Below, piece after piece: positions 8,864-17,918 of a stretch of DNA of 48,695 nucleotides. Made by a program: the position numbers and the translations under genes. Origin of the DNA: an uncultured cyanobacterium. Lineage in GTDB: Bacteria > Cyanobacteriota > Cyanobacteriia > Cyanobacteriales > Geitlerinemataceae. How positions within the stretch are numbered: position 1 is the stretch's first letter; the number at the start of each line of letters is the position of its first letter. The stretch spans positions 1 through 48,695 of the forward strand of contig CALCCD010000065.1 in the NCBI GenBank assembly GCA_937899645.1, written 5' to 3'. Under the pieces are notes generated by a model that searched no databases, had not been told where the DNA came from, and saw nothing but the letters and a program-made list of their open reading frames with translations.

Positions 8864-9280
8864 GTGCCCCGCCGCGACCTGTACCACGACACCGTCAAAC
8901 ACACCCTCATTAAAGACGGTTGGACAATCACTGACGATCCCCTCGTCCTTGCCGATCGCGGCCTCACCGTCTTCGCCGACCTCGGAGCCGAAAAACTCAT
9001 CGTCGCCCAGCGCCGTACCGAAAAAATCGCCGTCGAAATCAAAGTCTTCGGCACCGCCTCCGACATCACCGAACTGCAAAAAGCGATCGGGCAATATGGA
9101 CTGTATCGATACCTGCTCGAAACCAACGAACCCGACCGCAAGATTTACCTCGCCGTCCCCGAGCGCGCGTACCGCAACCTGTTCCAGCGGCCACCCGTCC
9201 GAGGTTGGCTACAGCGCGAGCATATCAACCTCCTCGTCTTCAATCCCGAAACCGAGACCTTGCAATGGATCGACTCCTAA
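8864..9280 (+). CDS. xisH: XisH family protein (PD-(D/E)XK-like)
   Basis: XisH was first described as a factor controlling excision of the fdxN element in heterocystous cyanobacteria, but homologues are common without that element and have a restriction-endonuclease-like fold. The GTG at 8864 gives 138 residues and the family N-terminus MPRRDLYHDTVKHTLIKDGW minus nothing; the frame upstream of it lacks family resemblance. Conserved pieces are VFADLGAEKLIVA, the nuclease-like IAVEIKVF (Glu-x-Lys), AIGQYGLYRYLL and the C-terminal LLVFNPETETLQWI. It overlaps xisI by 16 bp, so the two are translationally coupled. The recombinase XisF is not in the window. Confidence 0.9.
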   Translation: MPRRDLYHDTVKHTLIKDGWTITDDPLVLADRGLTVFADLGAEKLIVAQRRTEKIAVEIKVFGTASDITELQKAIGQYGLYRYLLETNEPDRKIYLAVPERAYRNLFQRPPVRGWLQREHINLLVFNPETETLQWIDS

Positions 9281-9582
9281 CCCTACGCAGCGCGATCGCG
9301 GCAACCCTACGCGAGTACGCCCAGCTACAACATCGCCAGCCGATCGAAACCATCGCCCTCTGCGACCCCGCCACCGATAACTACCTGCTGGTGAATGTCG
9401 GCTGGCAGCAGGATCGGCGAGTCCACGATATCGTCGCCCACCTGCGAATCGTCGATGGCAAAATTCAAGTGGAGTGGAACGGAACCGACACCCTGATTGA
9501 CGACCTCCTCGATCGCGGTCTCTCAGAATCCGACCTTACGGTTCCCCAACCGGTTCAGCCGCTGCCAGCCATCTCAAAATGA
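9265..9582 (+). CDS. xisI: XisI family protein
   Basis: XisI is the usual partner of XisH, encoded in tandem. The ATG at 9265 lies inside the end of xisH and gives 105 residues, a normal length. Family features are the MDRL...YREYAQ-like first helix (here LREYAQLQ), the core LVNVGWQQDRRVHDIVAHL, and DGKIQVEWNGTD followed by a C-terminal region that predicts an acidic helix (IDDLLDRGLSESDL). The biochemical role is not established; with XisH it may act as a nuclease and its control partner, which is inference. The stop lies 154 bp before ftsH, which has its own ribosome-binding site. Confidence 0.9.
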   Translation: MDRLLTLRSAIAATLREYAQLQHRQPIETIALCDPATDNYLLVNVGWQQDRRVHDIVAHLRIVDGKIQVEWNGTDTLIDDLLDRGLSESDLTVPQPVQPLPAISK

Positions 9583-9718
9583 GCCGCTCCCCGCCCGGTC
9601 TAGCGGTAATTCCAAGAAACGGTTAATATTAGTTAACAAAAGATTTCGTAAACCCAACGATTCACAGAGTCGTCGGCATCAGGCGTCGCAACGAGAAGGC
9701 GCGACCCGTCGAACGCAA

Positions 9719-9726
9719 CAAGGAGG
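9719..9726 (+). promoter_or_regulatory. Ribosome-binding site fixing the ftsH start
   Basis: AAGGAGGA lies 10 nt upstream of the GTG at 9737. It supports GTG 9737 over the upstream in-frame ATG at 9497, which would overlap xisI and add 80 residues without FtsH character. Confidence 0.8.
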
Positions 9727-9736
9727 AAACACGCCG

Positions 9737-11581
9737 GTGAATAAACGGTGGAGAAACGCAGGGCTGTACGCGCTACTCGCGATCGTCGCGATCGCGTTGG
9801 GTACGGCCTTTTTCGACCAGCAGCCCCAATCTGCGAAGACTGCTAAATACAGCGAGTTCATTCGCGCAGTCGAGACCGGCCAGATTGAAGGCTACGTCAA
9901 CATCAGCTCCGATCGCACGATCGCGACCTACACCGATCCGGACGGTCAGAGCAAAGTTGAAGTCAACCTGCCCAACGACCCGCAGCTCATTCAAATCCTG
10001 ACGGATAACGATCTCGACGTACGCGTTCAGCCCCCGTCGAGTGAAGGCACGGCGTTCCGCGTCCTGAGCAGCCTCTTCTTCCCGATCCTGCTACTCGTCG
10101 GCTTGTTCTTCCTACTGCGTCGCGCCCAGGGCGGCCCGGGCAACCCGGCCATGAACTTCGGCAAGTCGAAAGCGCGCGTCCAAATGGAGCCGCAAACCCA
10201 GGTCACGTTCGGCGATGTTGCCGGTATCGAGCAAGCCAAGCTCGAGCTGACTGAGGTCGTGGACTTCCTGAAAAACGCAGACCGCTTTACGGCGATCGGC
10301 GCGAAAATCCCCAAAGGCGTGCTGCTCGTCGGCCCTCCGGGTACGGGTAAAACCCTCCTGGCGAAAGCCGTTGCGGGTGAGGCAGGCGTGCCGTTCTTCA
10401 GCATCTCCGGTTCGGAATTCGTCGAAATGTTCGTCGGTGTGGGTGCGTCCCGCGTCCGCGACCTGTTCGAGCAAGCTAAGCAAAACGCGCCCTGCATCGT
10501 CTTTATTGACGAGATCGATGCAGTGGGTCGTCAGCGTGGTGCAGGTCTCGGCGGCGGTAATGACGAGCGCGAGCAAACCCTTAACCAACTGCTCACCGAG
10601 ATGGATGGTTTCGAGGGCAACACCGGCATCATTATCGTTGCAGCCACCAACCGTCCCGACGTGCTCGATGCGGCGCTGATGCGTCCCGGTCGTTTCGACC
10701 GTCAGGTGGTCGTCGATCGCCCCGACTATTCCGGTCGCCTGGAAATCCTGAATGTCCACGCGCGCGGCAAGTCGCTGTCGAAAGACGTCGATCTCGACAA
10801 GATCGCCCGCCGCACGCCTGGTTTCACCGGTGCGGATCTCTCGAACCTGCTCAACGAGTCGGCTATTCTGGCCGCCCGCCGCAGCCTGACCGAAATCTCG
10901 ATGGATGAAGTCAACGATGCGATCGATCGCGTTCTGGCTGGCCCCGAGAAGAAAGATCGCGTGATGAGCCAGAAGCGCAAAGAGCTGGTGGCCTATCACG
11001 AAGCCGGTCACGCTCTGGTTGGCGCGTTGATGCCCGATTACGACCCGGTGCAGAAAATCAGCATTATTCCGCGTGGTGCGGCTGGTGGTCTGACCTGGTT
11101 TACGCCGAGCGAAGAGCGTATGGACTCCGGTCTATACTCGCGCTCGTACCTGCAAAACCAGATGGCGGTTGCTCTCGGTGGCCGCATCGCCGAAGAGATC
11201 GTCTACGGCGATGAAGAGGTTACCACCGGCGCGTCGAACGACCTCCAGCAGGTCGGCAACGTCGCTCGCCAGATGGTCACGCGCTTCGGTATGAGCGATC
11301 GCCTCGGCCAAGTGGCGCTGGGTCGCCAGCAGGGCAACGTGTTCATGGGCCGCGACATCGCTGCCGAGCGTGACTTCTCGGAGCAGACTGCCGCGACGAT
11401 CGATGAAGAGGTCGGCAAGCTCGTTTCTGTCGCCTACGTTCGCGCCAAGGACGTGCTCGTCGAAAACCGCGCCGTTCTCGACAAGCTGGCGGAAATCTTG
11501 ATCGAGAAGGAAACGATCGACGCTGAGGAGCTCCAAGAGCTGCTCGCGACCAGCAACGTTAAGATGGCCGCGATCGCGTAA
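9737..11581 (+). CDS. ftsH: ATP-dependent zinc metalloprotease FtsH (FtsH3-like)
   Basis: A membrane AAA+ protease that extracts and degrades membrane proteins, in cyanobacteria including photosystem subunits and regulators. The GTG start at 9737 gives 614 residues. Order: membrane span 1 at about 9-26, thylakoid/periplasmic domain 27-107, membrane span 2 at 109-127, AAA+ module with Walker A GPPGTGKT at 199-206, the pore motif FVG and Walker [12 protein letters not shown], the second region of homology [12 protein letters not shown], then the zinc site HEAGH at 421-425. The N-terminus [16 protein letters not shown] matches the FtsH3 type of Synechocystis as I recall it. A strong terminator follows. 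All catalytic residues are intact. Confidence 0.97.
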   Translation: MNKRWRNAGLYALLAIVAIALGTAFFDQQPQSAKTAKYSEFIRAVETGQIEGYVNISSDRTIATYTDPDGQSKVEVNLPNDPQLIQILTDNDLDVRVQPPSSEGTAFRVLSSLFFPILLLVGLFFLLRRAQGGPGNPAMNFGKSKARVQMEPQTQVTFGDVAGIEQAKLELTEVVDFLKNADRFTAIGAKIPKGVLLVGPPGTGKTLLAKAVAGEAGVPFFSISGSEFVEMFVGVGASRVRDLFEQAKQNAPCIVFIDEIDAVGRQRGAGLGGGNDEREQTLNQLLTEMDGFEGNTGIIIVAATNRPDVLDAALMRPGRFDRQVVVDRPDYSGRLEILNVHARGKSLSKDVDLDKIARRTPGFTGADLSNLLNESAILAARRSLTEISMDEVNDAIDRVLAGPEKKDRVMSQKRKELVAYHEAGHALVGALMPDYDPVQKISIIPRGAAGGLTWFTPSEERMDSGLYSRSYLQNQMAVALGGRIAEEIVYGDEEVTTGASNDLQQVGNVARQMVTRFGMSDRLGQVALGRQQGNVFMGRDIAAERDFSEQTAATIDEEVGKLVSVAYVRAKDVLVENRAVLDKLAEILIEKETIDAEELQELLATSNVKMAAIA

Positions 11582-11618
11582 TCGCCGCTTTACTTTAAAG
11601 CTCGCTAGACGAGCGATT

Positions 11619-11657
11619 CCCCGGATAGACGTTCGCGTTTGTCCGGGGCTTCTTTTT
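11619..11657 (+). terminator. Rho-independent terminator of ftsH
   Basis: CCCCGGA (11619-11625) pairs with TCCGGGG (11642-11648) across a 16-nt loop, followed directly by the T-rich CTTCTTTTT. It lies 37 bp downstream of the ftsH stop. Confidence 0.8.
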
Positions 11658-11683
11658 GCCAGCTTGTCTGGCAAGATCCAAAT

Positions 11684-11715
11684 ATTTCGCGGGCGCACTG
11701 CCGTGACGCCCCTAC
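11684..11715. repeat. REP-like 32-bp repeat abutting the FTR1 start
   Basis: These 32 bp are the exact reverse complement of 20389-20420. The core GGGCGCACTGCCGTGACGCC is an imperfect palindrome. It ends 5 nt before the FTR1 ATG, so the leader of that gene consists largely of repeat and shows no Shine-Dalgarno sequence. Confidence 0.8.
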
Positions 11716-11720
11716 GAGAC

Positions 11721-12620
11721 ATGCCAGATATCACAGCAGCATTGCCGACCTTTTTTATCACTCTGCGTGAGGGGTTCGAGGCGGCGTTGGTCGTCGGGAT
11801 CGTTCTGTCGTGCATCCAGAAAGCGGGGGCGCTGCCGCTGCGGCGCTGGGTGGCGGCGGGCGTCGCAGTTGGAGTGGCGGCGAGTGTTGCGGTCGGCTGG
11901 GTGCTACACGCGCTGCTGGTGGCGATCGATGCAAGCGAGCGCGCGACGATCCTCAAGCCCGCGATCGAGGCGCTGTTTGCGGTAATTGCGATCGCGGCGC
12001 TGAGTTGGATGCTGATTTGGATGACGCAGCAGGCGAAATCGCTCAAAGGCGAAATCGAAGGTGCGGTTCGGGCGTCGCTGGCTGGCGGCTCGGCGGCGGG
12101 CGTGTTCAGTCTGGTGGCGATCGCGGTGCTGCGTGAGGGCTTCGAGACGGTGATATTTGTCACGGCGCAGTTTTCCCAGGGCTGGCAGCCGGTGGCGGGA
12201 GCGGTGGCCGGTCTGGCGGGCGCGACGCTGCTGGGCGTGGCGCTGTTCGCCTGGGGCGTGCGGATCGATATCCGGCGCTTCTTTCAGGTGATGGGCGCGA
12301 TTTTAGTCGTTGTCGTGGCTGGGTTCGTTGTGTCGGCGCTCAAAAATCTAAACCTGGCGATCGAGTTGGCCGCGCAGGTGTACCCGCAGTGGTCGAGCCT
12401 TTGCAACCCCGACGCTAGCTCCTGCATCCTCGGCGCGCAGGTCTGGGATCTGAAAGCCGTGCTGCCCGATCGCGAGTTTCCCGGCGTCTTGTTTAAGCTG
12501 CTGCTGGGCTACCGCGATCGCATCTACGCGCTCCAAGCCGTCGGCTACGTGCTATTTCTTGGCGCGATCGGCGGGCTGTATTTCCAGAGCCTGAATGCTG
12601 GAACGCGCGCGGACGGTTAA
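11721..12620 (+). CDS. FTR1 family iron permease
   Basis: FTR1-type permeases import iron across the cytoplasmic membrane, in bacteria often as EfeU or Ftr1P19 types. The 299-residue protein has about seven membrane spans. It carries both hallmark iron-binding motifs: REGFE near residue 14 (FITLREGFEAALVVGIV) and a second REGFE at about residue 140 (VLREGFETVIFVTAQ). ATG 11721 is chosen because the first helix follows at once. No ferroxidase or EfeO/EfeB partner is adjacent. The C-terminus ends shortly after the last span. It converges on the PstS-like gene with an 18-bp gap. The metal is taken from family knowledge and not proven. Confidence 0.92.
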   Translation: MPDITAALPTFFITLREGFEAALVVGIVLSCIQKAGALPLRRWVAAGVAVGVAASVAVGWVLHALLVAIDASERATILKPAIEALFAVIAIAALSWMLIWMTQQAKSLKGEIEGAVRASLAGGSAAGVFSLVAIAVLREGFETVIFVTAQFSQGWQPVAGAVAGLAGATLLGVALFAWGVRIDIRRFFQVMGAILVVVVAGFVVSALKNLNLAIELAAQVYPQWSSLCNPDASSCILGAQVWDLKAVLPDREFPGVLFKLLLGYRDRIYALQAVGYVLFLGAIGGLYFQSLNAGTRADG

Positions 12621-12637
12621 AGCGTCGATCGACCGCC

Positions 12638-13834
12638 CTAGGGCAAATCGTAGCCGAGGATGTTGTAGAACTTCGTCTTGGCCGCGTCGAGCGCGGCGGC
12701 GTCCGCCGGGAAGTAACCCGTTTCGCCGATCGTTTGGTTGATGTTGGTCATCATGAACGAGAAGAACGCCTCGACCTGTTTCTGAGAGAGCGATTCATTG
12801 GCGACGTAGATGTAGAGCGGACGGGTGAAGGGATAGCGCCCGCTCGAAACCGAGGCCGCCGAGGCTTTGACGCCGTCGATAGCGATCGTCGCAAGTACCG
12901 AGCCGTTTTGCTGGTAGTAGGCGTAGCTAAAGAAGCTCAGGGCGTACTTGTTGGCGCTCGTTTCCTGGGCGAGGAACTCGACGCCGGAGTCGGAGGTGGT
13001 ATTGAGCGCATTGACGATTTCCGTGCGATCCGCGATGCCGACGCGCTCGGCGAAGACGTCTAGCGTGCCGGAGCCCAGGTCGGGGACGTAGCGCACGATC
13101 GGCTCGTTCGGCCAGTCCGCGTTAACATCCGACCACTTTTCCGCCGAAAACAGCTCTTTGAGCGTTTCCACCGACGCGTCCTCGAGCCAGTCATTGTCGG
13201 GGTGAACGACGACAACGACGGCGTCTTGGCCGATTTGAAACTCAGAGAGGGTACGACCGTTGGCTTGGCAGGCTGCCGTTTCTTCTGGCTTGGCTTGGCG
13301 GCTGGCCATCGTCATATCGGCCTCGCCGCGCTCGCAGTAGAGCGAAAAGCCCTCGCCGCTGCCCACGGCGTCGATTTTCATCAGGTCGGCGTAGCCCTCT
13401 TCGATAAAGCGCTCGTAGAGCTTCTCGACGATCGGGGCGATCGTATCGCTGCCAGTCACGTGCAGGTCGCCTTCGACATCGAGCGGATCGAACTCCGGCA
13501 TGGGAATATTACCGCTCGGCGGTGGGGGCTTGGGCGCTGCGGGCGGCGGCGGAAGCTGAGCTGAGGTTTGAACGGAGAAGAGATCTTCCGGGCTTTGCAG
13601 GCCGCTGTCGTCGAACTCGAACCGGCTCGCATCGCCGCATCCGGCGATCGCCAGTCCCAGACAAGCGCACAGCGAAGCGAGCCGCAGCTTCCGGAAAGTG
13701 GCGCGGCGGGCGCGACCGTGGCGGGAAGCTCGGTGGATGCGGGCGGCTGTCGTCACCGGTCCGGTCTCTGGTGCGGCGAGCGATACGACAATGGGCGCGG
13801 CGATCGGTGGGTTTTTCTCAGTCGTCATCTTCAT
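12638..13834 (-). CDS. PstS/SphX-like phosphate-binding lipoprotein
   Basis: A periplasmic solute-binding protein of the PstS family. Residues about 50-66 form a lipoprotein signal ending LGLAIAGC, giving a lipidated Cys. A 48-residue basic N-terminal extension precedes it, so the true start may be internal. After a Pro-rich linker the binding fold follows: VTGSDTIAPIVEKLYERF, then GSGEGFSLYCERGEAD and VPDLGSGTLDVFAE, with the Ser/Gly anion-binding loops expected of phosphate binders. The first ATG overlaps the end of the MscS gene by 17 bp, so the two are probably coupled. No PstC, PstA or PstB is nearby, so it may sense rather than transport. SphX-like sulfate or phosphate binding is the alternative. 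Confidence 0.85.
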   Translation of the reverse strand: MKMTTEKNPPIAAPIVVSLAAPETGPVTTAARIHRASRHGRARRATFRKLRLASLCACLGLAIAGCGDASRFEFDDSGLQSPEDLFSVQTSAQLPPPPAAPKPPPPSGNIPMPEFDPLDVEGDLHVTGSDTIAPIVEKLYERFIEEGYADLMKIDAVGSGEGFSLYCERGEADMTMASRQAKPEETAACQANGRTLSEFQIGQDAVVVVVHPDNDWLEDASVETLKELFSAEKWSDVNADWPNEPIVRYVPDLGSGTLDVFAERVGIADRTEIVNALNTTSDSGVEFLAQETSANKYALSFFSYAYYQQNGSVLATIAIDGVKASAASVSSGRYPFTRPLYIYVANESLSQKQVEAFFSFMMTNINQTIGETGYFPADAAALDAAKTKFYNILGYDLP

Positions 13835-15368
13835 CGTCCTCGAGACTCGAGTCGCTCAGGTCTTCCTGCGAAGGCTTTCCGCTTTTGGAGAAGCCCGCTG
13901 CTGCCAGCATGCGCTCGCTGGTGCGCGCCCGGTAGTCGCGCATAAACTCTAGGGTGCGGCGGCGATCGGCCAGCAAACTGTTGAGGTCTTGGGCGAAGCG
14001 GGGGTTGCGCTGAATTAGCTCGGCTAGGAGCGACATCGGCAGCGCGATCGCCCGCAGGTCTTGAGTCGTATGGACGGTCACGAGGCTGGCCTCGGTGGGC
14101 AGCAGCACCATCTCGCCGAAAAAATCTCCCGGCCCGAGCTGGGCGACGTCGAACCGGTCTTCGACGCCTTCGTAAATAAGCTGGGTGCGACCGGACAGGA
14201 TCACGTAAAACGACGCGTCTAGCTCGCCCGCTTCCACGACGTTTTCGCCGACGCCGTAATACTCGACGATGACTTCCCGAGCGACCCGCTCGATCGTCTC
14301 GGGACGCAGCGCCTGGAAGTAAGACAGGGACTGCAAGCGCTCGGCGATCGCGGTGGGTTGCTGGTCGGCAGGCACCAGATCGCGATCGACGGTGTACTGC
14401 AACGATACTGGCAGCGGCATCGTCAGACCGCTGCGCCGCGCCGCGTAATAAATCCGCGTCATGACCTTGTTGCGATAGCCGCCTTTTTTCGTGAAGTCGC
14501 GCACGTAGTACTTCAGCTCGTAGGAAATTGAAAAATCGTCGTAGGATAGCGTCCGCACCGACGGTGCGGGCTCGCGCTCGATGCCTTCGGTTTCCGCCGC
14601 GATTTCGAGCAATACTTCGCGCACGCGGTTCGGCGGATCGTCGTAGGAGAACCGAATCGAAATGCCCTGGCCGTGGAGGCCGTTGAGCAGGGTGTAGTTG
14701 TAGATCGAGCCTTTCGCTAGCACGCCGTTGGGGACGATCACCACGTCCTTGTTGCCGGTCATGATGCGCACGGCGCGCCAGTTGAGCTCGATCACTTCGC
14801 CTTCCACATCGCCGACCCGCAGCCAGTCGCCGACCTTAAACGGCGCTTCAAAAATCAGCAGAAAGCCGGAAACCAGGTTGCTGAGCGTATCCTGAAGCGC
14901 CAGGGCGATTACCAATGAGCCAACCCCCAGCGCCTGGGCAACCCGCCCGAGATCGACGTTCCAGACCGTCGCGAGGACGTACCCGCCGATGCAGAGGATG
15001 ACGAACAGCCGCGCGCACTGAAAGAGCAGGTTGGGAATTTGCAACTGCCAGCGGTATTGCGGCGAGTTTTCGACGCAGATCTCGCCGAGGAATTGCAACA
15101 CGACGAAGATGCTGGCGATACCGAGGAGCGTTGCGAGTGCCTTGACGGCCGGGTGCGTGACGGGAAGCTGCAGGATATTCACCGCCACGATCAGCAGCGC
15201 CGCCAGCGGCATTACAAAGTTGCGCAACTGCACGATCGGCTTCGCGATCGGGCTGGCGCGGCGCTGGAGGCGGGTGACGCTCTCTTCGAGAGCGAGCGTG
15301 ACGCAGGGGAAAACGATAACGACGATCGTCCCCCAGACGAGCATAGATTGGTTGACGTTTTCAAACAC
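13818..15368 (-). CDS. MscS-family channel with C-terminal cNMP-binding domain
   Basis: A 516-residue membrane protein. Membrane segments lie at about 9-27, 50-68, 77-96, 113-137 and the pore helix region 147-173 (LGVGSLVIALALQDTLSNLVSG). The MscS beta domain follows with FKVGDWLRVGDVEGEV and IVPNGVLAKGSIYNYT. Residues 350-460 form a cyclic-nucleotide-binding fold with FYVILSGRTQLIYEG and GPGDFFGEMVLLP. In that fold the phosphate-contacting Arg of CRP-type domains aligns with Glu426 (PTEASLVTV), so cNMP binding is doubtful. The tail is Ser/Asp-rich and acidic. The gene lies 161 bp downstream of the cyclase-like receptor and overlaps the PstS-like gene, suggesting one transcription unit. Confidence 0.9.
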   Translation of the reverse strand: MFENVNQSMLVWGTIVVIVFPCVTLALEESVTRLQRRASPIAKPIVQLRNFVMPLAALLIVAVNILQLPVTHPAVKALATLLGIASIFVVLQFLGEICVENSPQYRWQLQIPNLLFQCARLFVILCIGGYVLATVWNVDLGRVAQALGVGSLVIALALQDTLSNLVSGFLLIFEAPFKVGDWLRVGDVEGEVIELNWRAVRIMTGNKDVVIVPNGVLAKGSIYNYTLLNGLHGQGISIRFSYDDPPNRVREVLLEIAAETEGIEREPAPSVRTLSYDDFSISYELKYYVRDFTKKGGYRNKVMTRIYYAARRSGLTMPLPVSLQYTVDRDLVPADQQPTAIAERLQSLSYFQALRPETIERVAREVIVEYYGVGENVVEAGELDASFYVILSGRTQLIYEGVEDRFDVAQLGPGDFFGEMVLLPTEASLVTVHTTQDLRAIALPMSLLAELIQRNPRFAQDLNSLLADRRRTLEFMRDYRARTSERMLAAAGFSKSGKPSQEDLSDSSLEDDEDDD

Positions 15369-15529
15369 GTTCTGTTCTCGAGCGGGGGACGTGAACTGGT
15401 GGAAGGCGAGAGAGCGAAGCTAAGGAAGAGCCGGAAAACTCGCTCGCTCGGTGGAGATGCAGGGTGTGGAGGCGCGGGGTCGAAACGCGGAGCGGAGCGG
15501 TGGGGACAGGTCCGAAGGCGGCCGGCGCG

Positions 15530-17695
15530 TTAGCCTGCCGATGGGGCTGGGGACAGGCTGGCCTCGTCTTCGCTGCCCATGGCTTGGAGGGTAATTTCCC
15601 AGGCGTCGATGCGCTCGCCAGTATCGGCCACCCAAACAGGCTCGTGGGACGTAAAGCTGTAAGAATCTTGCAGGCGGTTGAAGACACTCGCAGAGACGAG
15701 CACCGAAGCCTGGGGAGCGGAGGCTTTCAGGGCCATCGCCAAGGTGACCGCAGGTCCCCAGATATTGTAAGAGAACTTCTCACGACCGATAATTCCCGCC
15801 TGAACGCTGCCGGAATAGACGCCCGCCCGCAGGCGCAGGCGTCCTTTATGGAGGTTGCCGAAGCGGATGATGGCGTCTTCGGCCTCAACGATATATTCAA
15901 GCAGGCGCTGGGTGTGATCCATGCGCGGGCGGCTCAGGCCGCAGACGGCGATAAAGTCGTCGCCGATTAGCGTCAGACGCTCGACGTCAAACTGGACGGC
16001 GATCGCGTCGAGAGTACCGATCAGCTCGTCGAGGAGTTCCGCACCGTTTTGGGCGTCGAGGTTATCGATCAGGTCGTCGAAGCCGTCGATGCTGGCCGCC
16101 ATCACGGTGATTTCCTGGAAGTCGCTGGCCGCGAGGCGATCGCCCTGCTGGCGGCGCTCGACGGCCAGCGCGGGCAGCACGTTTAGCAGCAGCGCCTCGT
16201 TTTCCTGAGTCTTCTGGCGGACGACATCATACTGCTGGCGCACCTTACCGACGGTGATATTGAAGCTCTCGGCCAGCTCCAGGAACTCATCGCGCGATTC
16301 GACCTTAACTTCGGCATCGAAGTTGCCGTCTTTGATGCGCCGCGCGCCTTCGATGGTTCGATCGATCGGCGTGACGAAGCGGGTCGCTACCAACCGCGCC
16401 ACGAACGTGATCGCCAAAATCAACAGCACCGTGGAAATCAGCAGAAACTCCTGAAGCTTGCGCACTGGCTCGTAGGCTTCGGAGGTGCCCATCTCGGCGA
16501 CGATCGCCCAGTCCACGCCCTGAATATCGAGGGGCGCGAACGAGCTGAGTACGGAGGTGTTGCGGTAGCCCTGAGTCACGCGGGTGTCTGCCGTGCCGCC
16601 GATCGCGGCCTGGGCGGCTTCGGTGCGGACGTTTTGCAGCAGGATCGAGGTGTTGAAGCGCTCGATAAGCCCGATCGTGCTTTCCGGGGTTCCGGCGGAC
16701 TGGAGATCTTTTTTATATTGCTCGGGATCTTCAATTAAGAAGCGCGAAATCGATCGCATTTTGTAGTCCGAGCCCACCAGGTAGGTCTCACCCGTGTCGC
16801 CGAGTCCGTCGCGTTTCCACTGCTCGTTGCCCGTCAGGACTTTGTTAATTTCGTCCACCGGGAGCTGGATCGCCAGGATGCCGATCGCGTGAGGTCCGTT
16901 GTAGATCGGCCCTGCGATAAACGCCGTTGGAGCCGCGTAGGACGGACGGTAGGGCGCGAAGTCCACGAGCTGGATCGAGCCGCGCTCGCGGTTCTCCAGG
17001 ACGCGCTCGACGACGGTGGCCAGGTTCGTTTTGAGGTACGCGCCGCGGTAGAGGTTCGAGCCGAAGTCGGTTTCTTTGCTGACGGAATAAACGACGTTCC
17101 CGGTTTTGTGGTCGATCAGGAACATGTCGTAGTAGCCGAAGCGCTCGGTCAGGTTCGAGAAGATTTCGTGGTACTTGGCGTGTACTTTGCTGTAGCCGCT
17201 GCCGTCCTGAGCGTCGCGCAGCTCGTCCTTCGAGCCGACATCGGAGCTGTTGTTGGCGATGTAGTGGTACTGGAGGTAGGTTCCGGCTTGGGTCGTGGGT
17301 CGGTAGTTCTCAAAATTGGGCTGGCCGCCGATGCTTTTCGAGAGGCGCGGAAAAAATTCGGTTTCGTAGTAGGTCTCGAGTTCGGTCGTCCACTCGTCGG
17401 AGATAAACTCGAAGTTGAGCTGCTTGAAGCTGCGGTTGAATTCCACCATCGCATCGACGATCATCCGATCTTCGGTGAGGGTGGCGACGTGGTTGTAGAG
17501 ATTCTGGAAGTACGATTCGATTTGGTACGCCTTTGAGGCGCGGACGCTGACGAGCTGGTTGGAGATTGCGGTTTTGAGGATATTGCGGGCACGGTTGCCG
17601 CTCAGGTAGCTCACGATCGCGATCGAGCCGAGACTGACCGACAGCAGCATCGCCATCAGCTTGGTTTTGATGCGGAGTTTGCCGAAGTCAATCAT
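15530..17695 (-). CDS. dCache-HAMP receptor with degenerate class III cyclase domain
   Basis: A 721-residue transmembrane receptor. Span 1 is at about 12-32, an extracytoplasmic double Cache domain at 40-410, span 2 at 415-436, HAMP at 437-490, a short coil, and a class III nucleotide cyclase fold at 526-702. Catalytic residues are largely lost: the first metal Asp is Ser535 (VMAASIDGF), the base-selecting Lys is Thr575, and the WGDxVN...R motif reads WGPAVTLAMA, giving Thr651 for Asn and Ala655 for Arg. Only the second metal Asp (Asp579, IGDD) remains. It is therefore best read as a pseudo-cyclase signalling domain. Downstream in the same direction are the MscS-cNMP channel and the PstS-like gene. 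The ligand of the Cache domain is unknown. Confidence 0.88.
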   Translation of the reverse strand: MIDFGKLRIKTKLMAMLLSVSLGSIAIVSYLSGNRARNILKTAISNQLVSVRASKAYQIESYFQNLYNHVATLTEDRMIVDAMVEFNRSFKQLNFEFISDEWTTELETYYETEFFPRLSKSIGGQPNFENYRPTTQAGTYLQYHYIANNSSDVGSKDELRDAQDGSGYSKVHAKYHEIFSNLTERFGYYDMFLIDHKTGNVVYSVSKETDFGSNLYRGAYLKTNLATVVERVLENRERGSIQLVDFAPYRPSYAAPTAFIAGPIYNGPHAIGILAIQLPVDEINKVLTGNEQWKRDGLGDTGETYLVGSDYKMRSISRFLIEDPEQYKKDLQSAGTPESTIGLIERFNTSILLQNVRTEAAQAAIGGTADTRVTQGYRNTSVLSSFAPLDIQGVDWAIVAEMGTSEAYEPVRKLQEFLLISTVLLILAITFVARLVATRFVTPIDRTIEGARRIKDGNFDAEVKVESRDEFLELAESFNITVGKVRQQYDVVRQKTQENEALLLNVLPALAVERRQQGDRLAASDFQEITVMAASIDGFDDLIDNLDAQNGAELLDELIGTLDAIAVQFDVERLTLIGDDFIAVCGLSRPRMDHTQRLLEYIVEAEDAIIRFGNLHKGRLRLRAGVYSGSVQAGIIGREKFSYNIWGPAVTLAMALKASAPQASVLVSASVFNRLQDSYSFTSHEPVWVADTGERIDAWEITLQAMGSEDEASLSPAPSAG

Positions 17696-17918
17696 TGGCG
17701 ATCGGGGTAGATTTGAAAAAACGAGCGCGCGACGCTTCGTCTCAGCCAGAGCGCGGACGGTGAAAGCCGCATCGTGAATGAGCTTCAGAAATTTTAAGCT
17801 GAATCGATCGAGGCGTCGGACAAGTTTCGTGAATGCTTCTTTAAAATGCTGGCAAGCGCGCCAATTCTGGGGACTTTCGGGACGTTTTCGGGGAGATGGG
17901 GAAGAGGACAGCGCCAGG

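Noticed and set aside
8864-9582. fdxN-type programmed excision element
   Set aside because: Neither XisF nor nif genes nor repeated excision borders are seen; XisH/I occur widely without the element.
9497-9736. N-terminal extension of FtsH from ATG 9497
   Set aside because: Overlaps xisI and bears no FtsH similarity; the AAGGAGGA before GTG 9737 is decisive.
15530-17695. Calling the receptor an active adenylate cyclase
   Set aside because: First metal Asp, base-selecting Lys and the Asn/Arg transition-state residues are all replaced.
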